NCBI RefSeq assembly: GCF_021401245.1 | Contig: NZ_JACBFY010000010.1 | Coordinates: 118,057-182,056, forward strand | Direction: 5' to 3' | From: Pseudacidovorax sp. NFM-22 | GTDB taxonomy: Bacteria; Pseudomonadota; Gammaproteobacteria; Burkholderiales; Burkholderiaceae_C | Length of the DNA stretch: 64,000 nucleotides | Part shown: positions 13,951 through 22,904 of the stretch, piece after piece | Layout of the letters: each line of letters starts with the position of its first letter | Numbering within the stretch: position 1 is the stretch's first letter | Notes under the pieces: generated by a model | Database searches by the model: none | Told to the model about the DNA's origin: nothing | The model's input: only the letters and a program-made list of their open reading frames with translations | Translations under genes and position numbers: made by a program

Positions 13951-14892
13951 ATGATCTCCACCACCGCGCTGCGCTACTTCGTCGAGGCGGTGCGCTGCGG
14001 TTCCATCCGCGCCGCCTCCGAGATCCTCTTCGTCGCGCCCTCGGCCATCAGTCGCCAGATCGGCCTGCTCGAAGAGACGCTCGGCGCGCCCTTGCTGGAG
14101 CGCAGCCGGGGCCGTTCCACGCTCAAGCTCACGGCCGCGGGCGAGCTGCTGATGCGCTATGCCAAGAGCGTGGACAGCGAATCGCGGCGCCTGCGCTCCG
14201 AGATCGAAGCCATCCAGGGCCTGCGCCGAGGCCACGTCAACCTCGGCATTCCGGAATCGCTGATCCGCGACTTCATGCCCGGCTTCATGGCCCGCTTCAC
14301 GCGGCGCTTTCCGGGCTTCACCTTCAATGTGCAGGTCTACAACAGCCCGCAGCTGATCGAGATGCTGGTAGACGACCGGCTGGACCTGTGCCTGACCTTC
14401 GGCAACGTCACCCACCAGGACGCGACCATCGCCTACCAGCGCCTGCTGCCGCTGTACGTGTACGTGAGCGCCGACCACCCGCTGCACGGACGGGAGACGC
14501 TGCGCCTGTCGGACTGCGCCGAACACGGCCTGGCCCTGCCCGACGCCACCATGTGGACCAAGCAGCAGTACGACGAGATGCTGGCCAAGGCCAAGATCCG
14601 GCCCAGGCTCGTGCTGGAGACCAATTCCTACGAACTGCTGCGCAACGTGTCGGCCGAGGGCATGGCGCTGTCCATCCTCACGCCGCCGCTGCAGGACACG
14701 CAGCACCTGGCCGGCCGCGGCCGCTATGTGCTGCTGAAAGACCCGCGGGCCAAGCCGCAGCGCTTTTCGCTGTGCGTGCACCGGGGCCGCAACCTGCCGC
14801 TGCCGGTGACCACCTTCATCAACGAGTTGACGGCCGAGCTGGAGCAGCTGGAACCCGAATCCGCCGCGGCCGCCGTGCGGCCCGGTCGCTGA
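13951..14892 (+). CDS. LysR-family transcriptional regulator
   Basis: 313 aa. The N-terminal winged helix-turn-helix is at about residues 1-60 (RYFVEAVRCGSIRAASEIL, then SAISRQI). It is followed by a periplasmic-binding-like effector domain. It lies 78 nt after lipA and runs tail-to-tail with the dioxygenase gene. It may control the neighbouring deaminase/transport operon, but it is not divergent from it, so that link is only positional. Confidence 0.88.
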   Translation: MISTTALRYFVEAVRCGSIRAASEILFVAPSAISRQIGLLEETLGAPLLERSRGRSTLKLTAAGELLMRYAKSVDSESRRLRSEIEAIQGLRRGHVNLGIPESLIRDFMPGFMARFTRRFPGFTFNVQVYNSPQLIEMLVDDRLDLCLTFGNVTHQDATIAYQRLLPLYVYVSADHPLHGRETLRLSDCAEHGLALPDATMWTKQQYDEMLAKAKIRPRLVLETNSYELLRNVSAEGMALSILTPPLQDTQHLAGRGRYVLLKDPRAKPQRFSLCVHRGRNLPLPVTTFINELTAELEQLEPESAAAAVRPGR

Positions 14893-14901
14893 CCCGGGCC
14901 G

Positions 14902-14920
14902 GGCGCCGGCACGCGGCGCC
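14902..14920. other. GC hairpin between convergent genes
   Basis: GGCGCCG, 5-nt loop, CGGCGCC in the 34-nt gap between the convergent LysR and dioxygenase genes. There is no T run, so at best it is a weak or Rho-assisted end signal. Confidence 0.3.
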
Positions 14921-14926
14921 GCGCCC

Positions 14927-15946
14927 TCAGCCGGCCGCTTCCTCGGCCGCCAGCTCCGCTGGGGTCTTGTACTTCTGCACCGAGGCGAAGCGGCTCACGA
15001 GGTACTCGCCCGACTTGATGGGCGCATGCCGCGGCGCCTCGCCCGGCTCCACGAAGCCGGGCAGGCAGGCCACGGGCGTGTCGTAGTCGAGGTTGAAGAA
15101 GGTCGGGATCGAATAGCGTTCGCGGCCGGTGCGGTTGGCCACGCGGTGCAGGTTGGACACATAGCGGTCGTTGGTCCACACCTTCACCAGGTCGCCCAGG
15201 TTCACCACCAGCGTGCCCTCAATGTAAGGCGCGGCCACCCATTCGCCGGCCTTGGTGCGCAGTTCCAGGCCGCCGATCGGGTCCTGCACCAGCAGGGTCA
15301 GCATGCCGTAGTCCGTGTGCGCGGCGGCGCCCAGTTCCAGCTGCGTCGGCGATTCCTGCGGCGGATAGTGGAAGAGCCGCGCCTGCACCATGGGCTTGCG
15401 GGCGTATTGCAGGAAGAACTCCTCCGGCTGGCCCAGGGCCAGTGCAAACACGCGCAGCAGGCGCTTGCCCAGCGCGATGGTGTGGTCGAAGTAGGCCATC
15501 GCGGCCTCTTCCAGCCAGGGCTTGTCGGCCGGCCAGCGGTTGGGGCCATGCAGCGGGCGCCCGGCCTGCACGTCGGCATCGGTGAGCGGCAGGTCCAGGC
15601 CCAGTTCGTAGCTTTCCTTCAGGTCGGGCTTGTGGCCCGGATGCTGCGTCACGCCGATGGGCATGAAGCCGCGGCGGAAGCGCTCGTCGATCTTGTCCCT
15701 GAGCCGCTCCTCCATGGGCAGCGACATGTAGCGGCGCGTGGCGTCGAACACCGCGTCGATGACGGATTGCGGCACGCCATGGTTCTTCACGTAGAAGAAG
15801 CCGGTGTGCGCGCAGGCCTCGCGGAACTGCGCCACCAGCGGCGCGATGGGGCCGCCGGCGATCCATTCGCCCAGGTCGAGGACGGGCATTTCCTGCGCCG
15901 AGGCACGGCGGGGCGCGACCACTGCGTGGTCGTTCGATTCGGTCAT
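14927..15946 (-). CDS. Isopenicillin N synthase-like Fe(II)/2-oxoglutarate dioxygenase
   Basis: 339 aa, typical length. The N-terminal DIOX_N-like part has GFFYVKNHGVP. The iron triad is H210, D212 and H267, and the co-substrate RxS motif is R277-S279. All catalytic residues are intact, so an active oxygenase is expected, using 2-oxoglutarate by family rule. The substrate is not recognisable. It is the last gene of the transport operon, 45 nt after the permease, which suggests it acts on the imported compound. Confidence 0.88.
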   Translation of the reverse strand: MTESNDHAVVAPRRASAQEMPVLDLGEWIAGGPIAPLVAQFREACAHTGFFYVKNHGVPQSVIDAVFDATRRYMSLPMEERLRDKIDERFRRGFMPIGVTQHPGHKPDLKESYELGLDLPLTDADVQAGRPLHGPNRWPADKPWLEEAAMAYFDHTIALGKRLLRVFALALGQPEEFFLQYARKPMVQARLFHYPPQESPTQLELGAAAHTDYGMLTLLVQDPIGGLELRTKAGEWVAAPYIEGTLVVNLGDLVKVWTNDRYVSNLHRVANRTGRERYSIPTFFNLDYDTPVACLPGFVEPGEAPRHAPIKSGEYLVSRFASVQKYKTPAELAAEEAAG

Positions 15947-15991
15947 GGAGGGCTCCTTGGGTTTGGGGACAGCGCGCGACGTGAATGCCGT

Positions 15992-16855
15992 CTAGCTGCC
16001 GCGCGAGAGATCGGTGAAGGCGTCGGCCCAGAAGATCACGCGCCGCGCGATCCAGCGCACGGCGGCATGCAGCACGATGCCGATGAGCGAGAGCACGATG
16101 AGGATGGCGAACATGCCCGCCGCATCCATCGAGAAGTTGCGCTGCAGGATCAGGTAGCCCAACCCCGCCTGCGCCCCGACGAACTCGCCCACGATGGCGC
16201 CGATGACCGACAGCACGATGCCGATGTCCAGCCCCGCGAACACGTAGGGCAGCGCATGCGGCAGCCGCACCATGCGGAACACGTGCCAGCCCGAGGCGGT
16301 GAAGGCGCGCATCAGGTCGATCTGCTCGCGCGGCGCCGAGCGCAGGCCGACGATGGTGTTGGCCAGCACCGGGAAGAACACGATGGTGGCGGTGATGATC
16401 ACCTTGGACGTGGTGCCGAAGCCGAACCACAGCACGAACAGCGGCGCCACCGCCACCTTCGGCACGGTCTGGAAGGCCACCACGTAGGGATAGAGCACCG
16501 CCTCCAGCAGTGCGCTCTGGCCGATCAGCGCGCCGAGCACGAAGCCCGCCAGCGCCCCGGCCGCGAAGCCGGCCAGGATCTCGTAGAGCGTGACCCACAG
16601 GTGCGTCGGGATGTCGCCCGAGGCGATGCCGTTGTAGAGCGCCTGCACCACGGCCAGCGGCCCCGGGAAGATCAGGTGCGACACGTCGAGTGCCGTCACC
16701 GCCAGTTGCCAGGCGGCCACCACCGCCACGAACACGGCGACGATGAGCACGCGCCGGCGCATCGGCGTCAGACCGGCCGGGCGCGCGGGTGCCGGTTCGG
16801 CGGCCTCGGCCACGGCGGCGACGGGCGGCACGGAAGAGGTCAGGGTGTCGGCCAT
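15992..16855 (-). CDS. ABC transporter permease, SsuC/TauC family
   Basis: 287 aa inner-membrane permease with six predicted helices. The ATPase-contact loop has AFTASGWHVFRMVRLP, the family EAA equivalent. A proline/alanine-rich cytoplasmic N-terminus precedes the first helix. Its start overlaps the ATPase stop by one base (TGATG). With the ATPase and the NMT1/SsuA-like binding protein it forms a complete nitrate/sulfonate/taurine-type importer. Confidence 0.92.
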   Translation of the reverse strand: MADTLTSSVPPVAAVAEAAEPAPARPAGLTPMRRRVLIVAVFVAVVAAWQLAVTALDVSHLIFPGPLAVVQALYNGIASGDIPTHLWVTLYEILAGFAAGALAGFVLGALIGQSALLEAVLYPYVVAFQTVPKVAVAPLFVLWFGFGTTSKVIITATIVFFPVLANTIVGLRSAPREQIDLMRAFTASGWHVFRMVRLPHALPYVFAGLDIGIVLSVIGAIVGEFVGAQAGLGYLILQRNFSMDAAGMFAILIVLSLIGIVLHAAVRWIARRVIFWADAFTDLSRGS

Positions 16856-17652
16856 CAGTCCAGCCCTCCGCTGGCATGCAGGTTCGCGCGGATGCCCGAC
16901 ACGTAGGTGCCGAAGCGCTCGGTGTTGATCAGGTCCAGGGTGCGCGGCGAGGGCAGGTCCACCTCCACCACCTGCGTCACGCGGCCGGGGCGTGGCGACA
17001 TGACGATCACCCGGTCGCCCAGGAAGACCGCCTCGGGGATGCTGTGCGTCACCAGCATGATGGTGGCGCCGGTGCGCTCGCGCAGCTTGAGCAGTTCGGT
17101 GTTCATGGTCTCGCGCGTCATGGCGTCGAGCGCACCGAAGGGCTCGTCCATGAGCAGCAGCAGCGGGTCGTTGACCAACGCCCGGGCGATGCCCACGCGC
17201 TGCTGCATGCCGCCCGACAGCTCGCTGGGGTACTTGGTCTCGAAGCCGGACAGGCCCACCAGCTGCAGGTAGTACCGGGCCCGTTCGCGCGCGGCGGCGC
17301 GGTCGCGGCCCTGGATCTCGGCCGGCACCAGCACGTTGTCGAGGATGTTGCGCCAGGGCAGCAGCACCGGCGACTGGAACACCACGCCCACGTCGCGGCT
17401 GGGGCCCGCATGCGGACGGCCACCCAGCTCCACCTGGCCGCGGCTGGCGCGCTCCAGGCCGGCCAGGATGCGCAGCAGCGTGCTCTTGCCGCAGCCGCTG
17501 GGGCCGACCACGGTGACGAACTCGCCGCGCCGCACGCTGAAATGCACGTCGTGCAGCGCGACCACGTCGCCGCCGTCCTTGGAGCGGAAGGTCTTGTGCA
17601 GGCCGCCGAAGCGGAAGGCCGGCGGCGCCTCGGGCGCCAGGGTCGCGCTCAT
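16855..17652 (-). CDS. ABC transporter ATP-binding protein, SsuB/TauB family
   Basis: 265 aa. Walker A GPSGCGKST is at 50-58, the signature LSGGMQQRVGIARAL is intact and Walker B reads LLLLMDEPFGALD. The start at 17652 overlaps the deaminase stop by 4 nt (ATGA). It is the energy-coupling subunit of the operon importer. No odd features. Confidence 0.94.
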   Translation of the reverse strand: MSATLAPEAPPAFRFGGLHKTFRSKDGGDVVALHDVHFSVRRGEFVTVVGPSGCGKSTLLRILAGLERASRGQVELGGRPHAGPSRDVGVVFQSPVLLPWRNILDNVLVPAEIQGRDRAAARERARYYLQLVGLSGFETKYPSELSGGMQQRVGIARALVNDPLLLLMDEPFGALDAMTRETMNTELLKLRERTGATIMLVTHSIPEAVFLGDRVIVMSPRPGRVTQVVEVDLPSPRTLDLINTERFGTYVSGIRANLHASGGLD

Positions 17653-18710
17653 GCCGAGGCCTCGGGAAGAAGGGAGGTCGCGGCGGCCGTGACGTCGGTA
17701 TCGGCCAGCGCCACCCAGGCGTCGATGGCGGCCAGCGCCTGGGCGCGCTGCGCCTCGGGCATGAAGGCGGCCTCGAAGCTCTGGCGGGCCAGTTGCGCCA
17801 GCTCCGCCTGCGTCAGGCCCAGCGCCTGCTGGCAGGCGAGGTAGTTGTCGTTGACGTAGCCGCCGAAGTAGGACGGGTCGTCGGAATTGACCGTGACGCA
17901 CAGGCCGGCGTCCATCAGCTTCTTGAGCGGATGCGCCGCCATGTCCGTCACCACCTGCAGCTTGAGGTTGGACAGCGGGCACACCGTGAGCGGAATGCGG
18001 CGGCGCGCCAGTTCCTGCACCAGCGCCGGGTCCTCCAGGGAGGCATTGCCGTGGTCCAGCCGGTCCACGTGCAGCAGCTCGACCGCCTCGCGCACATAGG
18101 CGGCCGGGCCCTCCTCGCCGGCATGGGCCGTCACCTTGAAGCCCAGTTCGCGGCAGCGGGCGAAGAAGCGCTCGAACTTCGAGGGCGGATGGCCCAGCTC
18201 CGCACCGCCCAGGCCGAAACCCAGGATGCGGCCGTACCAGGGCTCGGCCTCGGCCAGCAGCGCCATCGCTTCCTCTTCGCTGCGGTGGCGCTGGGCAACC
18301 AGGATCAGGCCGCTGGTGATGCCGTCCTCGGCCTCGGCCGCTTCCATGGCCGAGAGCACGCCCTGCATCACCACCGCCAGCGGCACGCCGCGCGTGGTGT
18401 GGCCCTGCGGCCCCAGGAACATCTCGGCATGCCGCACGCCATCGGCATGGGCGCGGCGCAGGTAGTCGCGCGTCACCTCGTGGAAGTCGGCCACCTGCAG
18501 CAGCACGCGGCAGCCGTCGTAGTACAGGTCCAGGAAGTCCTGCAGCCGGGTGAAGCGGTAGGCGTCGCGCAGCTCGGCCTCGGTCTGCCAGCGGATGGCC
18601 ACGCCGTTGCGGCGGGCCAGGGCCAGCATCAGCGCCGGCTCGATGGAGCCTTCGATGTGCATGTGCAGCTCGGCCTTGGGCAGGCCGGCGATGAACTGTT
18701 CAGGCGTCAT
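17649..18710 (-). CDS. Adenosine/adenine deaminase family protein
   Basis: 353 aa zinc amidohydrolase converting an aminopurine to its oxo form. Metal and catalytic residues are present: H16 and H18 (ELHMHIEGS), H196 and E199 (AHAGEEGP), H220 (LDHG) and D267-D268. The NSDDPSYFGGY signature resembles adenine deaminases (yeast Aah1 type) more than adenosine deaminases, so adenine or an N6-substituted adenine is the better guess. Embedded inside an ABC importer operon: 1 nt after the binding protein and overlapping the ATPase. Confidence 0.85.
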   Translation of the reverse strand: MTPEQFIAGLPKAELHMHIEGSIEPALMLALARRNGVAIRWQTEAELRDAYRFTRLQDFLDLYYDGCRVLLQVADFHEVTRDYLRRAHADGVRHAEMFLGPQGHTTRGVPLAVVMQGVLSAMEAAEAEDGITSGLILVAQRHRSEEEAMALLAEAEPWYGRILGFGLGGAELGHPPSKFERFFARCRELGFKVTAHAGEEGPAAYVREAVELLHVDRLDHGNASLEDPALVQELARRRIPLTVCPLSNLKLQVVTDMAAHPLKKLMDAGLCVTVNSDDPSYFGGYVNDNYLACQQALGLTQAELAQLARQSFEAAFMPEAQRAQALAAIDAWVALADTDVTAAATSLLPEASA

Positions 18711-18711
18711 G

Positions 18712-19833
18712 TCAGCCAGCCTTGCAGGCCTTGGCGGCGTCGATCACGGCCTGGTGGTCGAAGCGGTTGATCGCCTCCACGAAGCCGGGCTTGAGGTAGA
18801 GCATCGACTCGACCGGCACCGTGCGCTTGATCAGTCCCTCGCCCTGCATGAAGTCCTGCATGCGGCCGTAGGCGGCCGGGTCCATGGCGCCGATCAGCTT
18901 GCCGCCGTTCATGGTGTGGGCGGCCTTCATGGTGTCCAGCTGCGTATTGAGCAGGGCCAGGTCCCACTTGGCGAGCGTGGCCTCGTCGGCGCCCGTGGGC
19001 TTGGTGGAGGGGAAGTTCTTCCAGTGGATGCGGCGGGCGCAGTCCGGGTTGGTCCAGGCGAAGAGCGTGGCCTTGGCGGCGCCACGCGAGATGGCTTCCA
19101 CCATCGCCGGGTCGGCGTCGATGGTCTTCTGCATGGTGGCGAAGGTGAAGTCGGGCAGGGCACGCCAGGCCGGCGCGTACAGCACCCGCAATGGCGTGCC
19201 GGCGTTCTGGAAGCCGGTGAGCGCCGAACCCCAGAACATCAGGGCCTGCACCCGGTCGCTCTTGAGCGCTTCGAGCGCGGGCGCACCGGCGCCGGTGGCG
19301 ATGATCTGCACGTCCTTGTCGGGGTCGATGCCGTTGGAGCGCAGGTAGCCCTTGAGCAGGGGCACGCCGCCGGTGCCCAGGCTGAAGATGCCGATCTTCT
19401 TGCCCTTGAGGTCGGTCACGCTCTTGATGGGGCCGTCCTGCGTCACGCCGATGCCCCAGTCGATGACGCCGGTGCCCATGAGGCCGCGCACGGCGACGTT
19501 GTTGTCGGTGTTGGCCTGGATCAGGCCGGTGGAGTTGACCTGCGCGAACTCCACGCCGCCGGCCACCATCTGCTGGATGCCCTGCAGCGAGCCGCCCACC
19601 GTGACCACCTTGACGTCGTAGCCCTCCTCCTTCCAGTAGCCCAGCGCGATGGGCAGCGTGAGCCAGGGATAGGTGACGTTGACCACCTGCGTGCCCAGGG
19701 CGATGGTGACGGGCTTGAGCGGCTTGGCCGGTGCCTGCGCATGGGCAGGCGCCAGCGCCGCGAGGGCGGCCGCGAGGCCCAGGGCCAGGCGGGCAAAACC
19801 AATGCGCAGAGCGGTTGTCGTGGGGGAGAGCAT
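18712..19833 (-). CDS. ABC transporter substrate-binding protein, NMT1/SsuA-like
   Basis: 373 aa periplasmic protein. A signal peptide of about 33 residues ends in APAHAQA. The rest is a type II binding fold with IALGYWKEEGYDVKVV and the VNSTGLIQA loop, as in THI5/NMT1-type proteins that bind sulfonates, nitrate or pyrimidine/thiamin precursors. First gene of the five-gene operon. The deaminase partner suggests a purine-like ligand, an inference. Confidence 0.9.
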   Translation of the reverse strand: MLSPTTTALRIGFARLALGLAAALAALAPAHAQAPAKPLKPVTIALGTQVVNVTYPWLTLPIALGYWKEEGYDVKVVTVGGSLQGIQQMVAGGVEFAQVNSTGLIQANTDNNVAVRGLMGTGVIDWGIGVTQDGPIKSVTDLKGKKIGIFSLGTGGVPLLKGYLRSNGIDPDKDVQIIATGAGAPALEALKSDRVQALMFWGSALTGFQNAGTPLRVLYAPAWRALPDFTFATMQKTIDADPAMVEAISRGAAKATLFAWTNPDCARRIHWKNFPSTKPTGADEATLAKWDLALLNTQLDTMKAAHTMNGGKLIGAMDPAAYGRMQDFMQGEGLIKRTVPVESMLYLKPGFVEAINRFDHQAVIDAAKACKAG

Positions 19834-20014
19834 GCGGGGTCCTCTGTCTTGATGCAGGAAAAGATAGCACCCGCGAAGTTCACCTTGGCATCAGATTTCA
19901 GCAATTCATGTACTGATTTTTTGCACATTGAAGGCACCCTCTCGCGGGGCTTTCGGGTGGCGGCCCGCGCGCACCCGGGGCCCTCGCTACAGTGCCGGGC
20001 TCGCCGGACCCGCC

Positions 20015-20971
20015 ATGCTTGCCATCCTCTCCATCACCGTCCCCATCTACCTCGCCATCGCCGCCGGCTGGCTGGTCACCCGCGGCGGCCTGTTCGCGCG
20101 GGGCGACATGCGCGTGCTGGGCCTCTTCGTCATCCGGCTGGCGCTGCCGGCCCTGCTGTTCAGCGCGCTGGTGCAGCGGCCTGCGGGCGATGTGCTCAAC
20201 CTGCGCTACATGCTGCTGTACGCACTGGGCTCTCTGCTCACGCTCTTCGTGGGCCGCTGGTGGGCCGCCCGGCAGGCGCCGGCCGGCAGCCCGGTGCCGG
20301 CGCTCATGGCCATGGGCATGAGCTGCCCCAACAGCGGCTTCGTGGGCTACCCCATCCTGTCGATGGTGATCGCGCAGACGGCGGGCCTGGTGCTGGGCCT
20401 GAACATGATCGTGGAGAACCTGCTGCTGGTGCCGCTGGCCATGGCGCTGGCCGATGCCGCCGACGGGCGCGGCGACTGGCGCCTGACGCTGCGGCGGGCC
20501 GCGCACAGCCTGGCGCGCAATCCCATGATCTGGGCCATGGCCGCGGGTGTGGCCGTGGCGCTGACGGGGCTGCGCCTGCCGGCGCCGCTGCTGCGCACCA
20601 TCGGCCTGTTCGCGCAGGCCAGCACGGCGCTGTCGCTGTTCGTGATCGGCGGTTCGCTGGTGGGCCTGGGCCTCGCGGGCATGCGCCGCCAGGTGCTGCG
20701 CATCGCGGCCGGCAAGCTGCTGCTGCATCCGGCCCTGATGCTGGCCGTGCTGCTGGCGGCCGAGGCGCTGGGCATGCCGCCCATGGAGCCGGCGCTGCGC
20801 CTGGCGCTGGTGCTGTCGGCGGCCGCGCCCATGCTGAGCATCTATCCGATCCTGGCGCAGCCGCATGGCCAGGATTCGCTGGCGGCCGCCTCGCTGCTGG
20901 CCACCACGGCCCTGTCCTTCTTCACCATCAGCGCCCTGCTGGCGGTGCTGCCGCACCTGCTCGGCGTCTGA
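20015..20971 (+). CDS. AEC family transporter (auxin efflux carrier-like)
   Basis: 318 aa with about ten hydrophobic helices. The family core GMSCPNSGFVGYPI is present. Bacterial AEC proteins move small organic acids such as malate or malonate. The start at 20015 opens directly into the first helix (MLAILSITVPIYLAIAAGWL); a longer in-frame start at 19928 is possible but adds a non-conserved arginine-rich stretch. It is divergent from the purine-type operon, separated by 181 nt. Confidence 0.87.
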   Translation: MLAILSITVPIYLAIAAGWLVTRGGLFARGDMRVLGLFVIRLALPALLFSALVQRPAGDVLNLRYMLLYALGSLLTLFVGRWWAARQAPAGSPVPALMAMGMSCPNSGFVGYPILSMVIAQTAGLVLGLNMIVENLLLVPLAMALADAADGRGDWRLTLRRAAHSLARNPMIWAMAAGVAVALTGLRLPAPLLRTIGLFAQASTALSLFVIGGSLVGLGLAGMRRQVLRIAAGKLLLHPALMLAVLLAAEALGMPPMEPALRLALVLSAAAPMLSIYPILAQPHGQDSLAAASLLATTALSFFTISALLAVLPHLLGV

Positions 20972-21004
20972 GCGGCTGCGGCAGGCGCCGCCTGGAGCCG
21001 ACGC

Positions 21005-21886
21005 TCAGCCCGCCGGCGGCAACGCCTCGCAGCCGCAGCGCCAGGTCAGCGTACGCACCTCGCCGGGAAGCAGCGTGGTGCCCGACTCGCCCAGCCTGCC
21101 AGGCAGGGCGGTGACGGGTTCTGCACACACGTAGTCGCCCGAGGCGGGCCGGTGCATCACCAGGGCCACGGCCCCTTCGCCGCGCGCCACGATCGTGCGC
21201 GCCCCGGTGACGGGAATGCGCATCTGTCCATCCCACGCCGAGAACACGGCCGTTTCGTCCGGCTGCACGCCGAACACGGGTGCGCCGGTGTCCAGCTCTG
21301 CACGGCCATGGGCATCCAGTGCATGCCGGGCGCCGGCAGAAATGTGCAGGGGCGCCGACGCTCCGTCCGCCGGCCAGGGATGGTAGGGATGCCACCCCAG
21401 GCCCGCCGGCATGGGCCGGTCGCCGTCGTTGCGCAGGCGCAGCGTCACCTGCAGGCCCTGGTCGTCCAGCAGGATGTCCTGCTGCGCCGTCCAGGGCCAG
21501 GGCCAGCTCTCCTCGCCGGCCTCGTGCACCTGCCGAAGCCGCGCATGGCGGCCCGACGCCTCGTCCACCTGCCAGGGCCGCCGATGGGCGACGCCATGCA
21601 GCGCGAAGCCCGCCGGGCCCGGCTGCGGACGATGTCGCGCCCCCTCGAACAGGAAGCCGTCGGACGGCAGCCGGTTGGCAAAAGGCAGCATCGGGAAGGC
21701 GCCTGCCTTCGGCCACTGGTGCTCGTCGAACGCGTTGCCGCTCCATTCCACCAGCAGCGGCAGCGCGCCCGGGCCATCGCCCCAGGTCAGCGACGCGACG
21801 CGCCCCCCGGCGGCCGGAACGATCACGGCCGTGTACGGACCGCAGCGCAGAGCCAGCGAATCGCCGCGGAACAATCGCCGGCTCAT
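21005..21886 (-). CDS. Aldose 1-epimerase family protein
   Basis: 293 aa mutarotase-like beta-sandwich enzyme. Recognisable parts: PFANRLPSDGFLFEG, HGVAHRRPW with the first catalytic histidine, GLGWHPYHPW with the second, and a late glutamate in CAEPVTAL. It interconverts sugar anomers, but the exact sugar is unknown. It lies 14 nt after the Bug protein in the sulfatase operon, which hints at a sulfated sugar substrate. Confidence 0.85.
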   Translation of the reverse strand: MSRRLFRGDSLALRCGPYTAVIVPAAGGRVASLTWGDGPGALPLLVEWSGNAFDEHQWPKAGAFPMLPFANRLPSDGFLFEGARHRPQPGPAGFALHGVAHRRPWQVDEASGRHARLRQVHEAGEESWPWPWTAQQDILLDDQGLQVTLRLRNDGDRPMPAGLGWHPYHPWPADGASAPLHISAGARHALDAHGRAELDTGAPVFGVQPDETAVFSAWDGQMRIPVTGARTIVARGEGAVALVMHRPASGDYVCAEPVTALPGRLGESGTTLLPGEVRTLTWRCGCEALPPAG

Positions 21887-21900
21887 GGCTGCGTGGATGT

Positions 21901-22872
21901 TCAGTCCAGCCGCGCGCCGGACAGCTGCACCGCCTCGGCCCAGCGCGCCATCTGGTCGGTGACGAAGGCGGCGAACTCCTTCTGCGAGGTGCGCCGCACC
22001 TCGAAGCCGAGTGCGCCCAGCTGCTCCTTCACCTCGGGCATGTCCAGCACCGCGTTGATCTCGTCGTGCAGGCGGGCCACCAGCTCGGGCGGCGTCTTCG
22101 CCGGCACGTGGATGCCGTTCCAGCCGGCGGTACCGGCGTCGGCCAGCTTCATCTCGACCAGCGTCGGCACCTGCGGCAGGAAGCTCGAACGGCTCGCCGT
22201 GGTCACGGCCAGCGCGCGCAGCTTGCCGGCCTTGATGTGCGGCGCCGCCTCCGGGAAGCCGGACATCATCGCGGGCACCTGGGCGCCCAGCAGGTCGTTC
22301 AGGGCCACGGCACCGCCCTTGTAGGGGATGTGGTTGATGCTGAGGCCGGCCTTCTTCTTCAGCAGCTCCAGCGCCAGGTGCTGGGCCGAGCCGTTGCCGG
22401 GCGTGGCCACGGCCAGGGGCTTGGCCGGGTCCTGCGCCAGCTTGATGAAGTCCTGCATGGTCTGCGCCGGCGTGGACGGATGCACCACCAGCACGGTCGG
22501 CGTGTTGGCGATCTGCGCCACCGGCGCGAAGTCCTTCACCGTGTCGAAGGGCAGCGTGCGGTACAGGCTGGGGTTGACCGAGAAGGGCCCCGAGGACAGC
22601 AGCAGCGTGTAGCCGTCCGGCGCGGCCTTGGCCACGTCGGCCGTGCCGATGTTGCCCGAGGCGCCCGCCTTGTTGTCCACGATGACCGGCTGCTTGAGCC
22701 GGTCGCCGAGGTGGCGCGCCACCAGGCGTGCCGCGGCATCGGACGAGCCGCCCGCGGGCCAGGGCACCACCAGGCGGATCGGCTTCTCGGGCCAGGCGGC
22801 GTGCGCCTGGAGGCTGGACGCGCCCAGCGCCAGCAGGGCCGTCAGGGCGGCAAGGAATCGTCGGGTCTTCAT
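21901..22872 (-). CDS. Bug-family tripartite tricarboxylate transporter binding protein
   Basis: 323 aa periplasmic binding protein. The signal peptide is about 25 residues ending AHA. Family marks are WPEKPIRLVVPWPAGGSSD, NKAGASGNIGTADVAKAAPDG and GWNGIHVPAKTP. Burkholderiales carry many such orphans; no TctA/TctB membrane genes are visible here. It lies between the sulfatase and epimerase genes on one transcript. Confidence 0.93.
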   Translation of the reverse strand: MKTRRFLAALTALLALGASSLQAHAAWPEKPIRLVVPWPAGGSSDAAARLVARHLGDRLKQPVIVDNKAGASGNIGTADVAKAAPDGYTLLLSSGPFSVNPSLYRTLPFDTVKDFAPVAQIANTPTVLVVHPSTPAQTMQDFIKLAQDPAKPLAVATPGNGSAQHLALELLKKKAGLSINHIPYKGGAVALNDLLGAQVPAMMSGFPEAAPHIKAGKLRALAVTTASRSSFLPQVPTLVEMKLADAGTAGWNGIHVPAKTPPELVARLHDEINAVLDMPEVKEQLGALGFEVRRTSQKEFAAFVTDQMARWAEAVQLSGARLD

Positions 22873-22904
22873 GGCTTGTCTCCGTCGTGGGGTCGTGTTG
22901 TCGT

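Noticed and set aside
15026..16906. A 626-codon plus-strand frame opposite the dioxygenase and permease
   Set aside because: His/Arg/Gly-rich antisense shadow with no ribosome site, spanning two real genes.
20928..21746. Minus-strand frame across the epimerase and AEC carrier ends
   Set aside because: Alternate-frame shadow of the epimerase gene without motifs.
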